Shown one piece after another: positions 1 through 9,879 of a DNA stretch of 64,000 bases. The stretch comes from an uncultured Paracoccaceae bacterium (GTDB lineage Bacteria > Pseudomonadota > Alphaproteobacteria > Rhodobacterales > Rhodobacteraceae), in NCBI GenBank assembly GCA_947489325.1, contig CANLDA010000002.1, forward strand, positions 62,001-126,000. Reading direction: 5' to 3'. The first letter of the stretch is position 1; the number at the start of each line of letters is the position of its first letter. Position numbers and translations under genes: made by a program. Under the pieces are notes generated by a model, which was not told the origin of the DNA, made no database searches, and worked only from the letters and a program-made list of their open reading frames with translations.

Positions 1-864
1 GGCTTTGAGGATATTGATTTGATTGGGTTTCATGGCCAGACCCTTGCACATGAGCCACGCGGACGTGGCACGTTGCAAGTTGGGGATGGTCAGGTGTTGG
101 CCAATGCGTTGGACGTGCCGGTGGTTTGGGATTTTCGCAGTGCGGATGTCGAGCTGGGCGGTGAAGGTGCTCCACTCGCGCCGTTCTTTCATTTTGCCTG
201 TGCCAAGTGGATTGGTGCTCGTGAACCCGTGGCCTTTTTGAATCTTGGAGGTGTAGGAAACATCACCTTTGTTGATCCGCGCAAAGAAAAAGCGGAAGAC
301 GCGGGGGCGCTATTGGCGTTTGACACAGGGCCTGCGAATGCGCCGATCAATGATCTTATGCGTGCGCGGTTGGGGCTGGATTGCGATCATGACGGGGCGG
401 TGGCCCAAAAGGGAGAGGTCGAGACAGGGGCGTTGGAATTGTTTCTGGCGGAGAGTTATTTTTCTCGTGTGCCTCCCAAGTCTTTGGATAGAAACGATTT
501 CGCGGAAATGGTCACTTTGGTTGGTGAATTGTCGGATGCTGATGCCGCGGCAACATTGACTGGCATGTGTGCGGCTGCTGTGGCGCAGGGAATGGAGCAT
601 TGCCCAGAGGTTCCATCGCGTGTGTTGGTCACAGGCGGCGGACGGCGTAATCCGGTGTTGATGGAAATGTTGAGCGTGTCATTGGATTGTCCGGTTGTGC
701 CGATTGAAGAGGCCGGATTGGATGGTGATATGCTGGAAGCACAGGCCTTTGCCTATTTGGCGGTGCGCGTGGCGCGAGGCCTGCCGACGTCTTGTCCGAC
801 AACGACCGGTGTGATGGCATTGGTTGGCGGTGGCGTGATGAGCCTTCCTTTGAGTGACGACTGA
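1..864 (+). CDS. anmK: Anhydro-N-acetylmuramic acid kinase, 5' end cut by window
   Basis: The frame is open from the first base, so the true start lies outside the window; about 287 residues remain of a family usually near 370. AnmK phosphorylates and opens 1,6-anhydro-MurNAc to MurNAc-6-phosphate during cell-wall recycling in the cytoplasm. Visible signatures are GFHGQT, the [18 protein letters not shown] stretch, [23 protein letters not shown] and the late [12 protein letters not shown] motif, all typical of the ASKHA-fold AnmK family. The stop TGA is at 862-864. It is convergent with the desaturase gene, with hairpins in between. The assignment is firm. Confidence 0.95.
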   Translation, partial: GFEDIDLIGFHGQTLAHEPRGRGTLQVGDGQVLANALDVPVVWDFRSADVELGGEGAPLAPFFHFACAKWIGAREPVAFLNLGGVGNITFVDPRKEKAEDAGALLAFDTGPANAPINDLMRARLGLDCDHDGAVAQKGEVETGALELFLAESYFSRVPPKSLDRNDFAEMVTLVGELSDADAAATLTGMCAAAVAQGMEHCPEVPSRVLVTGGGRRNPVLMEMLSVSLDCPVVPIEEAGLDGDMLEAQAFAYLAVRVARGLPTSCPTTTGVMALVGGGVMSLPLSDD

Positions 865-865
865 T

Positions 866-936
866 CCAGCGGTGCGCCTGTGGCGCGCTGGATAATATGC
901 GTTCAGGCCACGCAGGCCTTGGGGGCAGGCCCCCAA
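866..936. terminator. Two hairpins between convergent genes
   Basis: A hairpin with CCAGCG/CGCTGG arms extended by GCGCC/GGCGC lies at 866-891, and a second perfect one (TTGGGGG, loop CAGG, CCCCCAA) at 919-936. Both lie between the stop of anmK and the stop of the opposite-strand desaturase gene. Neither has a clear T-run, so termination is inferred from position and symmetry only. Confidence 0.4.
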
Positions 937-972
937 ACCCCATGCCCGCAGAAAAATTGCTGCAAAACGAAA

Positions 973-1860
973 TTATTTGAGAGATCTGGAATAACTGTGG
1001 GCAAATGTCGTGTAGCTCTCTGATGTGCTTTGCAGATGGGGCTTTAGGGATTTATGCAGATGTGGCAGCTGATGAAACGGAACATTTGGAAAACTGTGGT
1101 GCTCTGCGTGATAGGGCATGTTCCATGCCAGCGCGCGGACTAGGCGGTTTGTAAAGGTGGTCCGTGAATTTGCGAGCATATTGGCGACAAGTGGGCAGTG
1201 GCCGTGTTCTGCCAGCAGATACAGGCGCAAGAAGGGTTGGCCGATAAGGGCCGGGATGATCCAGAGATAAAGTGCAAGTGATGACATTGTCAGGCTGAGG
1301 CCAATGAACAAATAGGCGATTAGCAAAATGCAGGCTTCTCGCCGTATGGATGTGTGTTTGCGCGTGGGCAGGTACGAAGCCTGAATGATACCACATGCAT
1401 TTCGCAATAAGGTCAGGCACATCGCGCGCCAATATCCCCAACCAGACAGATAGATCATAAAGTCATGCCAAGTTTCGGGGCGCGGGCCATGTTCCAGCTC
1501 TGGATCGTTTTGCGGATCGTTGGTGTGTCTGTGGTGAGCAAGATGAAAATAGCGAAACCACGTAAATGGCAAGATCAGAGGTAGGCTGACGGCATGGCCA
1601 GTGACATCGTTGATCCAGCGAGTTTTGAAAGGGGTGTAATGGGTGCATTCATGGCTGAGGGTAAACAGGAACATCAGCAAAACCCCCTGTGGCAGGATGG
1701 CCATTTGCCAAAATGGCGCTTTGGTGATGATCCAAAGAGAGGTTGCACACAGGGCAAACATGTAGCCAGCCAAATGCATTAGTCCCGCGCGATCAGAACG
1801 CTGCTGTAAGGTATTCTTTGCGGTGACGCTGAGCGCGGCAAGGGCAGTTCGATGATCCAT
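973..1860 (-). CDS. Fatty acid desaturase family membrane protein
   Basis: The 295-residue product has the histidine boxes of the membrane diiron desaturase/hydroxylase superfamily: HECTH, HLAHHRHTNDP (HxxHH) and the late HAEHH. Hydrophobic segments lie before the first box and between the second and third. The ATG at 1860 (MDHRTALAAL) was chosen over an in-frame TTG at 1881 because the family usually begins near this point; neither has a clear ribosome binding site. Substrate (acyl lipid, carotenoid or other) cannot be told from sequence. It lies 56 bp downstream of the DUF985 gene on the same strand and may share its transcript. Confidence 0.85.
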   Translation of the reverse strand: MDHRTALAALSVTAKNTLQQRSDRAGLMHLAGYMFALCATSLWIITKAPFWQMAILPQGVLLMFLFTLSHECTHYTPFKTRWINDVTGHAVSLPLILPFTWFRYFHLAHHRHTNDPQNDPELEHGPRPETWHDFMIYLSGWGYWRAMCLTLLRNACGIIQASYLPTRKHTSIRREACILLIAYLFIGLSLTMSSLALYLWIIPALIGQPFLRLYLLAEHGHCPLVANMLANSRTTFTNRLVRALAWNMPYHAEHHSFPNVPFHQLPHLHKSLKPHLQSTSESYTTFAHSYSRSLK

Positions 1861-1916
1861 GTTGGCCAGTATGCGCTGCAAACTGAACGGATCAAGTTAG
1901 GAAATCTTTGGGGGGA

Positions 1917-2345
1917 TTAATCTGCCTTGGGGATGTCAAAACCGGGAGGGGCCATAGTGAACCCTTTGAACTGAAATGCGGGCGACACAGTGCATCCCAC
2001 AAGTGTCCATTCTCCAGTGGTGTGGGCGGATTGCCAGTGGTTTTCAGGGACGATCACCTGAGGGCAATGACCGCCAAGCAGATCATTGCCCAGCATATGA
2101 TCTTTTGCGGGACCTGTGTCTGTTTCGGATAGCGACAGTATCAGTGGCGCGCCAGCATAAAAATGCCAGATTTCGGTGGCGTCAACGCGGTGCCAGTGGC
2201 TGTGTTCGCCCGATTGCAGCAGGAAATATATACAGGTGCCCGCAGGGCGAGGGGCTGTCCCGCCGCCAATCCATGTTTGACAATAATGGCCACCCTCGGG
2301 GTGGGGGGTCATGTCGAAATGCGCGATGATTTGTTCTGCTGTCAC
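1917..2345 (-). CDS. Cupin superfamily protein, DUF985 (cupin_5)
   Basis: The 142-residue protein opens with MTAEQIIAHFDMTPHPEGGHYCQTW and contains the SGEHSHWHRVDATEIWHFYAG core, the hallmark of DUF985 cupins. These form a beta-barrel related to epimerase-like cupins, but their function is unknown. The start is GTG at 2345, overlapping the stop of the upstream MEKHLA gene by four bases (GTGA), so the two are very likely translationally coupled. The histidines of the HSHWHR stretch could bind metal. Family assignment is firm; role is unknown. Confidence 0.88.
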   Translation of the reverse strand: MTAEQIIAHFDMTPHPEGGHYCQTWIGGGTAPRPAGTCIYFLLQSGEHSHWHRVDATEIWHFYAGAPLILSLSETDTGPAKDHMLGNDLLGGHCPQVIVPENHWQSAHTTGEWTLVGCTVSPAFQFKGFTMAPPGFDIPKAD

Positions 2346-2794
2346 AGGAATTCCACGTCTTTAAAAGTTGCTGCTTGACCACATTTATGGCCCCGATCAT
2401 CCAGTAACGTCCAGATGATTGCGTTTGTGATGCGAAAGCGGCGGCCAGTGCTGGAAACGCGGATACCATGGTAATCGTCGATAAACCCATTGCGGTCGAT
2501 GCTTGCAAGCATGGCTGCGCGAGCGGTGCGCTCATCTGGCTCTGCCGTCAAACGCGATGGCATTTTCGTGAGCGTCCCCCAATCAGTTTCCCACAATGTT
2601 TGTGCCGCCAGATTGCCATAGGTCAGGATGGGATCATCGGCCAAGGAATGGGATAATACAGGGAAGGGCGCGTGATAAAGTGCCTTTGCATCGGCAGAAT
2701 GCAGAAGTGGTTGACCCAGAAAATGTGCGAAATTTCCCATCAACAGATGGGCGTGTGAGGTTTGGAATGTGTTTTCTGGAGAGGGGGCGTGCAT
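2342..2794 (-). CDS. MEKHLA domain protein
   Basis: This 150-residue protein is almost entirely one MEKHLA domain, a PAS-like fold known from plant HD-ZIP III C-termini and as stand-alone bacterial proteins. Supporting stretches are VLSHSLADDPILTYGN, LWETDWGTLTKMPSRLTAEP, the FIDDYHGIRVSSTGRRF segment and GHKCGQAATF. I start it at ATG 2794, preceded by AGGTGA. A longer frame reaching 2911 would read through the enolase terminator and into enolase, so it is rejected. It overlaps the following DUF985 gene by four bases. It may sense a small ligand, but no output domain is present. Confidence 0.82.
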   Translation of the reverse strand: MHAPSPENTFQTSHAHLLMGNFAHFLGQPLLHSADAKALYHAPFPVLSHSLADDPILTYGNLAAQTLWETDWGTLTKMPSRLTAEPDERTARAAMLASIDRNGFIDDYHGIRVSSTGRRFRITNAIIWTLLDDRGHKCGQAATFKDVEFL

Positions 2795-2811
2795 TTTATC
2801 ACCTGTCAGAG

Positions 2812-2839
2812 AAAAAGCCCCGAATGACCGGGGCTTTTC
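2812..2839 (-). terminator. Rho-independent terminator of enolase
   Basis: Arms AGCCCCG and CGGGGCT enclose a six-base loop, and the minus-strand reading ends in a run of five T. It lies about 30 bases past the enolase stop. Confidence 0.9.
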
Positions 2840-2867
2840 AATATTCAAAACACTCTGCTGATCTGAT

Positions 2868-4178
<1,311 letters not shown>

Positions 4179-4263
4179 CTATACCAACGTTGTATGGAAT
4201 GTAAACGGGGTATGTTATCGCTAACGGCCTTTAATTGCGAGGGTTAGGGCTAACAATTTGATG

Positions 4264-4299
4264 TTTGCGCAAACAGATTTTGCGTCAGAAACGCAAAAT
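4264..4299. repeat. Adjacent palindromes between FAD/GcvT gene and eno
   Basis: TTTGCGCAAA (4264-4273) is a perfect palindrome. Four bases on, ATTTTGCGT (4277-4285), a five-base loop and ACGCAAAAT (4291-4299) form a perfect nine-pair hairpin. The hairpin lies about 45 bases past the stop of the minus-strand FAD/GcvT gene and upstream of enolase, so it could be that gene's terminator, an operator in the eno promoter region, or both. No long T-run follows. Confidence 0.45.
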
Positions 4300-4343
4300 T
4301 AAGGTGGTGTTGACCAAGAGGCCGGGGCTGTTCAATGTTCATG

Positions 4344-6776
4344 TCATTGGCGATGATGCCCCTTGGGTATCGTGTTTTCGGGATCATATAGGCAGAGGTC
4401 CTTTACTGTCGCGCTGACATCATGCCCAAGAATGAGAACCTCGACCTCAGAGCCGACCTGTGCGTGGGCGGGATCAACATAGGCCATGGCGAGGCTTTTG
4501 GCTGTACGATAGCCCCACGCTGCGGACGTGATGGATCCGATTGGTACGCCATCCATAAAGACACCTTCGCCGGGCTGCGCAGGACCTATGTGACTGTGGA
4601 TGTCCAACATGACGCGGTTTTTACGGTTTCCAGCGTCTATTTGCGCCAAAAGACCGGGTTTTCCTGGGAACTCCTTGCTCACATCAACGAACCGTTGCAA
4701 TCCAGCCTCAATCGGGTTGAATTCAGTGATGAAATCCGCTTTCCAATGCCCATAGCCTTTTTCCAATCGCATGGAGTCAATCGCATGCATACCAAAATGA
4801 GAGAGCGCAAAGCCTGCGCCCGCACGGTTAAGGATGTCATAGGCAGCGCAAAGCTGCGTGTTGGGGATGTGTAATTCAAACGCTTGTTCGCCTGAATAAC
4901 TGATGGCGATGGACAGTGCCTCAATGTGGCCAATAAAAATGCGTTGTGCTGTAAGGCACGGAAAATCGGACTGACTCCATTTTGTGCGTGGCGCTGCCAA
5001 GGCAAGCAGATCACGGGTTTTTGGGCCTGCAAGGATTAACATCGTGTGGGTGTTGGTGCAGCTTTGAATGTGGATGTCTGACCCTTCAGGCAATCGTTCG
5101 GTCAGCCAATCCATATCGTGATATTCCGCCGTCGCGGCTGAGCCATAGAATATTTCGCCATTTGGCAACGGCACGATTGTGGCCTCGGCAGCGATATTCC
5201 CGTTTGAGGTCAGAAAATAACAAAGACTTGCCTTGCCGGGTTTGGTGGAAACCTTGGAACAGGTCAAACTGCTGAGCCAGCTCAATGCGCCCGTTCCACT
5301 GATCCTGTAATGATTGAACCCTGACAGTTCTGCGAGGCCCACATTGCTTGTCAGCGCTTTGATCTCAGCCCCCACAACATCATGCCAGTTCTGAAAGCCA
5401 TACCCGTGCGAGGTCTCAAAATCAGCGCCCGGTTTGTAAAAATCTGTGCGTTCCCAACCGTTAACCACACCAAATTCTGCCCCTTTGTTTTTCAGTATGG
5501 GATACAGCGGTGAAGCCTTTGCCGGACGACCCGCAGGGCGGTGCTCATGTGGCAAATGCCAGCGGAATTCGTGCTGATAATCCTCAATGGATTTCAAGGC
5601 AGTAAATTCAGTGTTGGCAAAACTGGTGATACGACGAGGATCAAGTTGCCAAGTGTCCCATTCGGTTTCCCCATGCACGATCATCTGAGCGATCATTTTG
5701 CCATACCCACCGCCTTCGCCAATACCCACTCGCAACCCATTCATCGACCAGCAATTGCGCAAACCGGGGTGTTTGCCCACCAGTGGCCCGGCATCAGAGG
5801 CATAAGCAATTGGGCCGTTCACCACCGATTTGATACCAACCTCTTTTAGGCAGGGCAGGCGGTCAAATATCGGGGCCATCTTTGGGAGCAGACGATCCAG
5901 ATCATCCGGGCACAGGGCGTTGACGAAATCCGGATCAATCCCGTCCATGCCAAAAGTTTTGCAATCGTGTTCATAGATGCCAACCAGCAGTCCCTTCTTT
6001 TCTTGCCGCATATAAAACGTATCGCGTGGACAGCGCACCATGGGCAAGCGGCTGTCACGATCAGTCAGATCAGGGATGTCTTCGGTGACGAAATACATGT
6101 GTTCCATAGCGATGACCGGGTACTGGATGCCCATCAGCGCACCAACCTCATTTGCGCGATACCCGGCGGCAACCACGATATGTTCGGCGGTGAGTGTGCC
6201 TTTGTCCGTGGTGACAAGCCATTCGTCACTGGGCAGTTGTTTGAGACCGATCACAGGTGTGTGGCGATGGATCACAGCGCCTGCCTTGCGTGCACGTGCG
6301 GCCAATGCCTGACACAGTTGCGCCGGATCAATATCGCCATCGCGCTCATCCCAGAGTGCTGCCAACATGGCGTCTGTGTTCAGCAATGGATTGCGCCGTT
6401 TGGCCTCTGCTGCGTCCAGCAGATCAAAGTTCAGACCCAACCCTCTTGCTACGGATATTATATGGTGTGCCTCATCCATATGTGTGGGGCTGGTCAGCAG
6501 GCGCATCCCACCCGTGGCGTGGTGATAATTGATTGGATAGGCGGGATCGTCAGCCAGTTCTTTATAAAGCTTGATGGTATAATTGCGCAGCAACAACAGT
6601 AATTGATTGAATGCCACACTGGGGCATTGTGCTGCTGAATGCCATGTCGTGCCCGAGGTCAGCTCGTTACGTTCCAGCAAAACAACATCGTTCCAGCCCT
6701 CTTTGGTCAGGTGATATAGCGCGGACAATCCTCCGATACCGCCTCCAACGACCACGACACGTGCATGGTTTTGCAT
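4344..6776 (-). CDS. FAD-dependent oxidoreductase / GcvT fusion (dimethylglycine or sarcosine dehydrogenase family)
   Basis: The 810-residue protein starts at ATG 6776 behind GGAGA. Residues 1-370 form a DAO-type FAD domain with the VVVVGGGIGGLSALYHL dinucleotide motif and HSAAQCP, the region where relatives carry covalent FAD. About 370-430 is the FAO_M-like linker, then a GcvT folate-binding domain and a C-terminal GCV_T_C barrel. Characterised relatives oxidatively demethylate dimethylglycine or sarcosine and pass the one-carbon unit to tetrahydrofolate. The true substrate here is unknown. The gene is divergent from the TetR-hydrolase-Liv operon across a shared 157-bp region, so the imported compound or its product is the likely substrate. 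Confidence 0.88.
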   Translation of the reverse strand: MQNHARVVVVGGGIGGLSALYHLTKEGWNDVVLLERNELTSGTTWHSAAQCPSVAFNQLLLLLRNYTIKLYKELADDPAYPINYHHATGGMRLLTSPTHMDEAHHIISVARGLGLNFDLLDAAEAKRRNPLLNTDAMLAALWDERDGDIDPAQLCQALAARARKAGAVIHRHTPVIGLKQLPSDEWLVTTDKGTLTAEHIVVAAGYRANEVGALMGIQYPVIAMEHMYFVTEDIPDLTDRDSRLPMVRCPRDTFYMRQEKKGLLVGIYEHDCKTFGMDGIDPDFVNALCPDDLDRLLPKMAPIFDRLPCLKEVGIKSVVNGPIAYASDAGPLVGKHPGLRNCWSMNGLRVGIGEGGGYGKMIAQMIVHGETEWDTWQLDPRRITSFANTEFTALKSIEDYQHEFRWHLPHEHRPAGRPAKASPLYPILKNKGAEFGVVNGWERTDFYKPGADFETSHGYGFQNWHDVVGAEIKALTSNVGLAELSGFNHYRISGTGALSWLSSLTCSKVSTKPGKASLCYFLTSNGNIAAEATIVPLPNGEIFYGSAATAEYHDMDWLTERLPEGSDIHIQSCTNTHTMLILAGPKTRDLLALAAPRTKWSQSDFPCLTAQRIFIGHIEALSIAISYSGEQAFELHIPNTQLCAAYDILNRAGAGFALSHFGMHAIDSMRLEKGYGHWKADFITEFNPIEAGLQRFVDVSKEFPGKPGLLAQIDAGNRKNRVMLDIHSHIGPAQPGEGVFMDGVPIGSITSAAWGYRTAKSLAMAYVDPAHAQVGSEVEVLILGHDVSATVKDLCLYDPENTIPKGHHRQ

Positions 6777-6850
6777 AATGCATCTCCAATAATTCAATGC
6801 TCACATCCAATATCCACGCCTTTCTATTTTTTGAAAGTCAGAAAGTATGA

Positions 6851-6880
6851 AATAAAAAACAGTCATGAATGTTTTTTATT
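6851..6880. promoter_or_regulatory. Candidate TetR operator, 11-bp inverted repeat
   Basis: AATAAAAAACA (6851-6861) and its exact reverse complement TGTTTTTTATT (6870-6880) are separated by eight bases, in the divergent region between the FAD/GcvT gene and the TetR gene. It ends on the proposed -35 box of the TetR operon. Autoregulation by the adjacent TetR protein is inferred. Confidence 0.6.
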
Positions 6881-6908
6881 GACGAATGACCAATTCTCCC
6901 AATATCAA
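6879..6908 (+). promoter_or_regulatory. Predicted sigma-70 promoter of the TetR-hydrolase-Liv operon
   Basis: TTGACG at 6879-6884 and TATCAA at 6903-6908 are separated by 18 bases and lie 25 bases before the TetR ATG. They directly abut the inverted repeat at 6851-6880. The prediction rests on box similarity only. Confidence 0.5.
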
Positions 6909-6933
6909 CATAGTATGAAGGAGGACGAGTCGT

Positions 6934-7560
6934 ATGCCAGCCACTCAGAAACGAACCCAACAAGAAAAAAGCGAAGAAATGCGCGCGCGTTTGCGACAGG
7001 CAACCATTACGACACTGATGGAGAAAGGGTTCCGCCATGCAGGCACCCCGGAAATCTGTCGGCAGGCGGGGGTGTCACGTGGCGCGATGTTGCACCATTA
7101 TCCTACGCGAAATTCCTTGTTGTTGGATGCGGCCATGGATTTGTGGCGCGAAGTACCAGAGCGGTTGCGCGGTCTAGTAGGCGGCCTCAAGGAAGGCGAA
7201 TTTGACGTTGATGCCTTTGTCGATGGTGCGTGGGAAAACCTGTTTGATGATGATGTGGTTCTGCCCTCTTTGGAATTAACGCTTGCGGCACGTGGAGATG
7301 ATGAATTGGCAGAGCCAATCGCCAAAGGCCTGCAAGAGCTGTTCAACAGTTACTATGAGATTTTGCACGACACCTTTGCCGCCCAAGGTTGGGACGAAGG
7401 GGCCATTCGCGACAGCATCAATCTGGTGCTGTGTGCGCTGCGCGGTCTGAAGGTGCAGTCGCTGGTCTATCACAGCCCTAAATTTGAGGCCGAGATGATG
7501 ACGTCTCTCAAGAATGCCTTTCGACACGCGATTTACGGGATGGCCAAAGAAGCAGCCTAA
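6934..7560 (+). CDS. TetR/AcrR family transcriptional regulator
   Basis: The 208-residue protein has an N-terminal TetR helix-turn-helix at about residues 15-65 (QATITTLMEKGFRHAGT then ICRQAGVSRGAMLHHYPTRN) and an all-helical ligand-binding C-terminal half. The ATG at 6934 follows a perfect AAGGAGG. It is the first gene of a run through 14199 and faces the FAD/GcvT gene. By position it is probably the local repressor, responding to the imported compound or its hydrolysis product and binding the inverted repeat at 6851-6880. Its ligand is not deducible. Confidence 0.88.
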   Translation: MPATQKRTQQEKSEEMRARLRQATITTLMEKGFRHAGTPEICRQAGVSRGAMLHHYPTRNSLLLDAAMDLWREVPERLRGLVGGLKEGEFDVDAFVDGAWENLFDDDVVLPSLELTLAARGDDELAEPIAKGLQELFNSYYEILHDTFAAQGWDEGAIRDSINLVLCALRGLKVQSLVYHSPKFEAEMMTSLKNAFRHAIYGMAKEAA

Positions 7561-7582
7561 CAAAGGGTAGAACGGAAACACC

Positions 7583-9130
7583 ATGAAAACGGTCAGAAAT
7601 GTTCTGCTGGTCATTGCTGATCAGTGGCGTGGGGATTCTATTGCCTGTTGGGGGCATCCGGATGTGAAAACACCGCATCTGGATGCCTTTGCAACAGAGG
7701 CGATGTCGTTTCGCCGACACCATGCTCAGGCTGCGCCGTGTGGCCCGTCACGTGCGTCTTTGTTGACGGGACGATACCTGATGAACCACCGTCAGGTTAG
7801 CAATGAAACCCCGTTGCCTGCCTCAATTTCAACGCTGGGGCATCTGGTTGCCCAAAGCGGGCGAGAACCGGTTTTGTTTGGCTATACAGACACGCCCAAT
7901 GATCCAGACGACGCCACACAAACGCAACCTTGGGTGTGTCCTGGCTTTGCCACACGTACAGGGTTTTTCTATCACGACGGATTTGCGGCTTGGCGCGATT
8001 GGTTGGTTGATCACGGTGTCACCCTTGAACTGGATGATGATCCAGAGAGCATTTTCCTGCCCAAAGGTGGATATGATCCTGCTCACTCTGATGCGCCTTG
8101 CCAATATCCGGCCGATCTGAGCGATACCGCCTTTATGTTCGGATCAGCGCGCGATTATATCGCTGAACAGGGGGAGGCACCGTGGTTTGTCAATCTCAAC
8201 TGCTTGCGCCCGCATCCGCCGATGGTGGCCCCTGCACCCTACAATCGGATGTTTGATCCGGCGTCTTTGTCTGGCCCTGCACGTATTGAAAGCCCTGACG
8301 CGTTGGCGCAAAGTCATCCGTTTTTGGCGGCGTCATTGCGGGCCTATGGGGCAAAAAGATATTTCCGAGATGAGCTGACACCGGATCAGGTGAGTGATGC
8401 ACAGGATCGCGCTATGCGTGCGGCTTATTATGGCAATATGGCAGAGGTGGATGCCCAATTTGGCGCTTTGGTGGCTGATCTGAAGGTCAGGGGGCTGTAT
8501 GATGAAACCTTGATTATCTTTACTTCTGATCATGCGGATCAGCTGGGGGATAATTGGATTTATGGGCGCCGTGGTCCATTCCCAAGCCTGTTTCACGTCC
8601 CCCTTATGATCCGCGACCCCCGCCATCCCGACAGTTATGGTACCGATACCGATGCCTTTACAGAAACCATCGACATCCTGCCCACAATTGCAGAGGCGGC
8701 AGGGCAGGCAGTGCCTGAATGTGATGGGCGGTCACTTATGGCTTTCTTGCAAGGGAGCGAGCCGACGCATTGGCGTGATTTTACCGTATGGGAAACCGAT
8801 TTTCGTGAATTACATCTGAACGCCGAGCTGCGCACATTCCTACCAGAGCGGGTGGAGGATTGTTGTTTCACGGCCTTGATGTCGCGCGACTGGTTGTACA
8901 TCCATTTCCCGGCGCAACCTGCGTTGCTGTATGACCTCCGGGTCGATCCGCATTGTCATTACAATTTGGCAGAAAAGCCGGAGCACGCAGGTGATTTGGC
9001 GCGCGCAGCACAAGCGCTGCTGACCCATCGCATAAGACACGCGCCCAAGCAGTTGTCGGATTATTGGCTGACCTACGCCACCGAAGGCCAAGCGCAAAAA
9101 ATTTGGAACACAGGAGGAGAGACGTGCTGA
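7583..9130 (+). CDS. Phosphonate monoester hydrolase / sulfatase-type hydrolase
   Basis: The 515-residue alkaline-phosphatase-superfamily enzyme carries the formylglycine motif CGPSR (Cys53, Arg57), metal-binding Asp13 in VIADQ, His211 in the RPHPP segment and the SDH pair (Asp316-His317). NVLLVIADQWRGD, YLMNHR, LFGYTDT and a conserved C-terminal YDLRVDP point to the phosphonate monoester hydrolase branch, which also hydrolyses phosphodiesters and sulfate esters, rather than to classic arylsulfatases. Where that branch has an active-site Lys in a GK.G stretch, this protein reads YGRRG. There is no signal peptide, so it acts in the cytoplasm. Cys53 should need a formylglycine-generating enzyme encoded elsewhere. 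It follows TetR by 22 bp and overlaps livG by seven bases. Confidence 0.85.
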   Translation: MKTVRNVLLVIADQWRGDSIACWGHPDVKTPHLDAFATEAMSFRRHHAQAAPCGPSRASLLTGRYLMNHRQVSNETPLPASISTLGHLVAQSGREPVLFGYTDTPNDPDDATQTQPWVCPGFATRTGFFYHDGFAAWRDWLVDHGVTLELDDDPESIFLPKGGYDPAHSDAPCQYPADLSDTAFMFGSARDYIAEQGEAPWFVNLNCLRPHPPMVAPAPYNRMFDPASLSGPARIESPDALAQSHPFLAASLRAYGAKRYFRDELTPDQVSDAQDRAMRAAYYGNMAEVDAQFGALVADLKVRGLYDETLIIFTSDHADQLGDNWIYGRRGPFPSLFHVPLMIRDPRHPDSYGTDTDAFTETIDILPTIAEAAGQAVPECDGRSLMAFLQGSEPTHWRDFTVWETDFRELHLNAELRTFLPERVEDCCFTALMSRDWLYIHFPAQPALLYDLRVDPHCHYNLAEKPEHAGDLARAAQALLTHRIRHAPKQLSDYWLTYATEGQAQKIWNTGGETC

Positions 9131-9879
9131 AAATTTCCAGCCTGACCAAAACGTTCGGGGCGTTCCGCGCTCTTAATATCGGGCAAATCAATATTCCCAA
9201 AGGTCAGGTGACTGGCATTGTTGGACCTAACGGCGCGGGTAAAACCACGTTGTTTAACACAGTGGGCGGTGCCTTTCGCCCGGACGGCGGGTCAGTCACG
9301 TTGGATGGTGTCGATATCACTGGATTGGCACCGCATAAATTGGCGTATCAGGGATTGGTCCGCACCTTTCAGATCAGCCGTGATCTGGGGGCATTGACCA
9401 TTCTGGAAAACCTTCTGTTGGCGCGTCCTAATCAATCAGGTGAGGGCATTGCGGCTGCACTATTTTCCCGCTCTCGTATCCGCGCGGAAGAGGAAAAAGC
9501 CATCGAACATGCCCGCGCCTTGTTGCGCCGGGTTGATTTGTGGCGGCTGGCTGATCAATCGGCGGCCAATCTGTCGGGTGGGCAAAAGAAACTGCTGGAA
9601 GTCCTGCGCGCGATGATGCTGTCGCCCAAGGTGATTTTGCTGGACGAACCAGCCGCTGGCGTTGCCCCAACAATGGAGGGTGTGCTTGTCGATTTCATTC
9701 TATCGCTTAAGGCCGAAGGCGTGACCTTTGCCATTGTCGAGCATGACATGGAGATGATCGAACGGCTGTGTGACAGCGTCTATGTGATGACCGAAGGGCA
9801 CGAGATGATGCATGGCTCATTCCATGAGGTCACAACTGATCCGCGCGTGCTGGAAGCCTATTTGGGGAGCATGGTCTGA
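9124..9879 (+). CDS. livG: Liv-type ABC transporter ATP-binding protein (LivG-like)
   Basis: The 251-residue ATPase has Walker A GPNGAGKTT, signature LSGGQKK and Walker B ILLDEPAAG, and ends in the LivG-type C-terminal extension (VLEAYLGSMV). I place the start at GTG 9124, preceded by AGGAGG at optimal distance; this overlaps the end of the hydrolase gene by seven bases. A longer frame back to 9064 would lie wholly inside the hydrolase gene and is rejected. Together with LivF, LivH, LivM and the binding protein at 12967 it makes a complete branched-chain-amino-acid-type importer, whose substrate in this locus is probably not an ordinary amino acid. Confidence 0.93.
   Translation: MLKISSLTKTFGAFRALNIGQINIPKGQVTGIVGPNGAGKTTLFNTVGGAFRPDGGSVTLDGVDITGLAPHKLAYQGLVRTFQISRDLGALTILENLLLARPNQSGEGIAAALFSRSRIRAEEEKAIEHARALLRRVDLWRLADQSAANLSGGQKKLLEVLRAMMLSPKVILLDEPAAGVAPTMEGVLVDFILSLKAEGVTFAIVEHDMEMIERLCDSVYVMTEGHEMMHGSFHEVTTDPRVLEAYLGSMV

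Noticed and set aside
5967-6602. Plus-strand open frame of 211 codons inside the FAD/GcvT gene
   Set aside because: Antisense shadow of a well-supported gene; no ribosome binding site or motifs.
7583-9130. Choline sulfatase (BetC) identity for the hydrolase
   Set aside because: Although it is a sulfatase-superfamily enzyme near an amine-type dehydrogenase, the N- and C-terminal motifs fit the phosphonate monoester hydrolase branch better, and no betA or betB is nearby.
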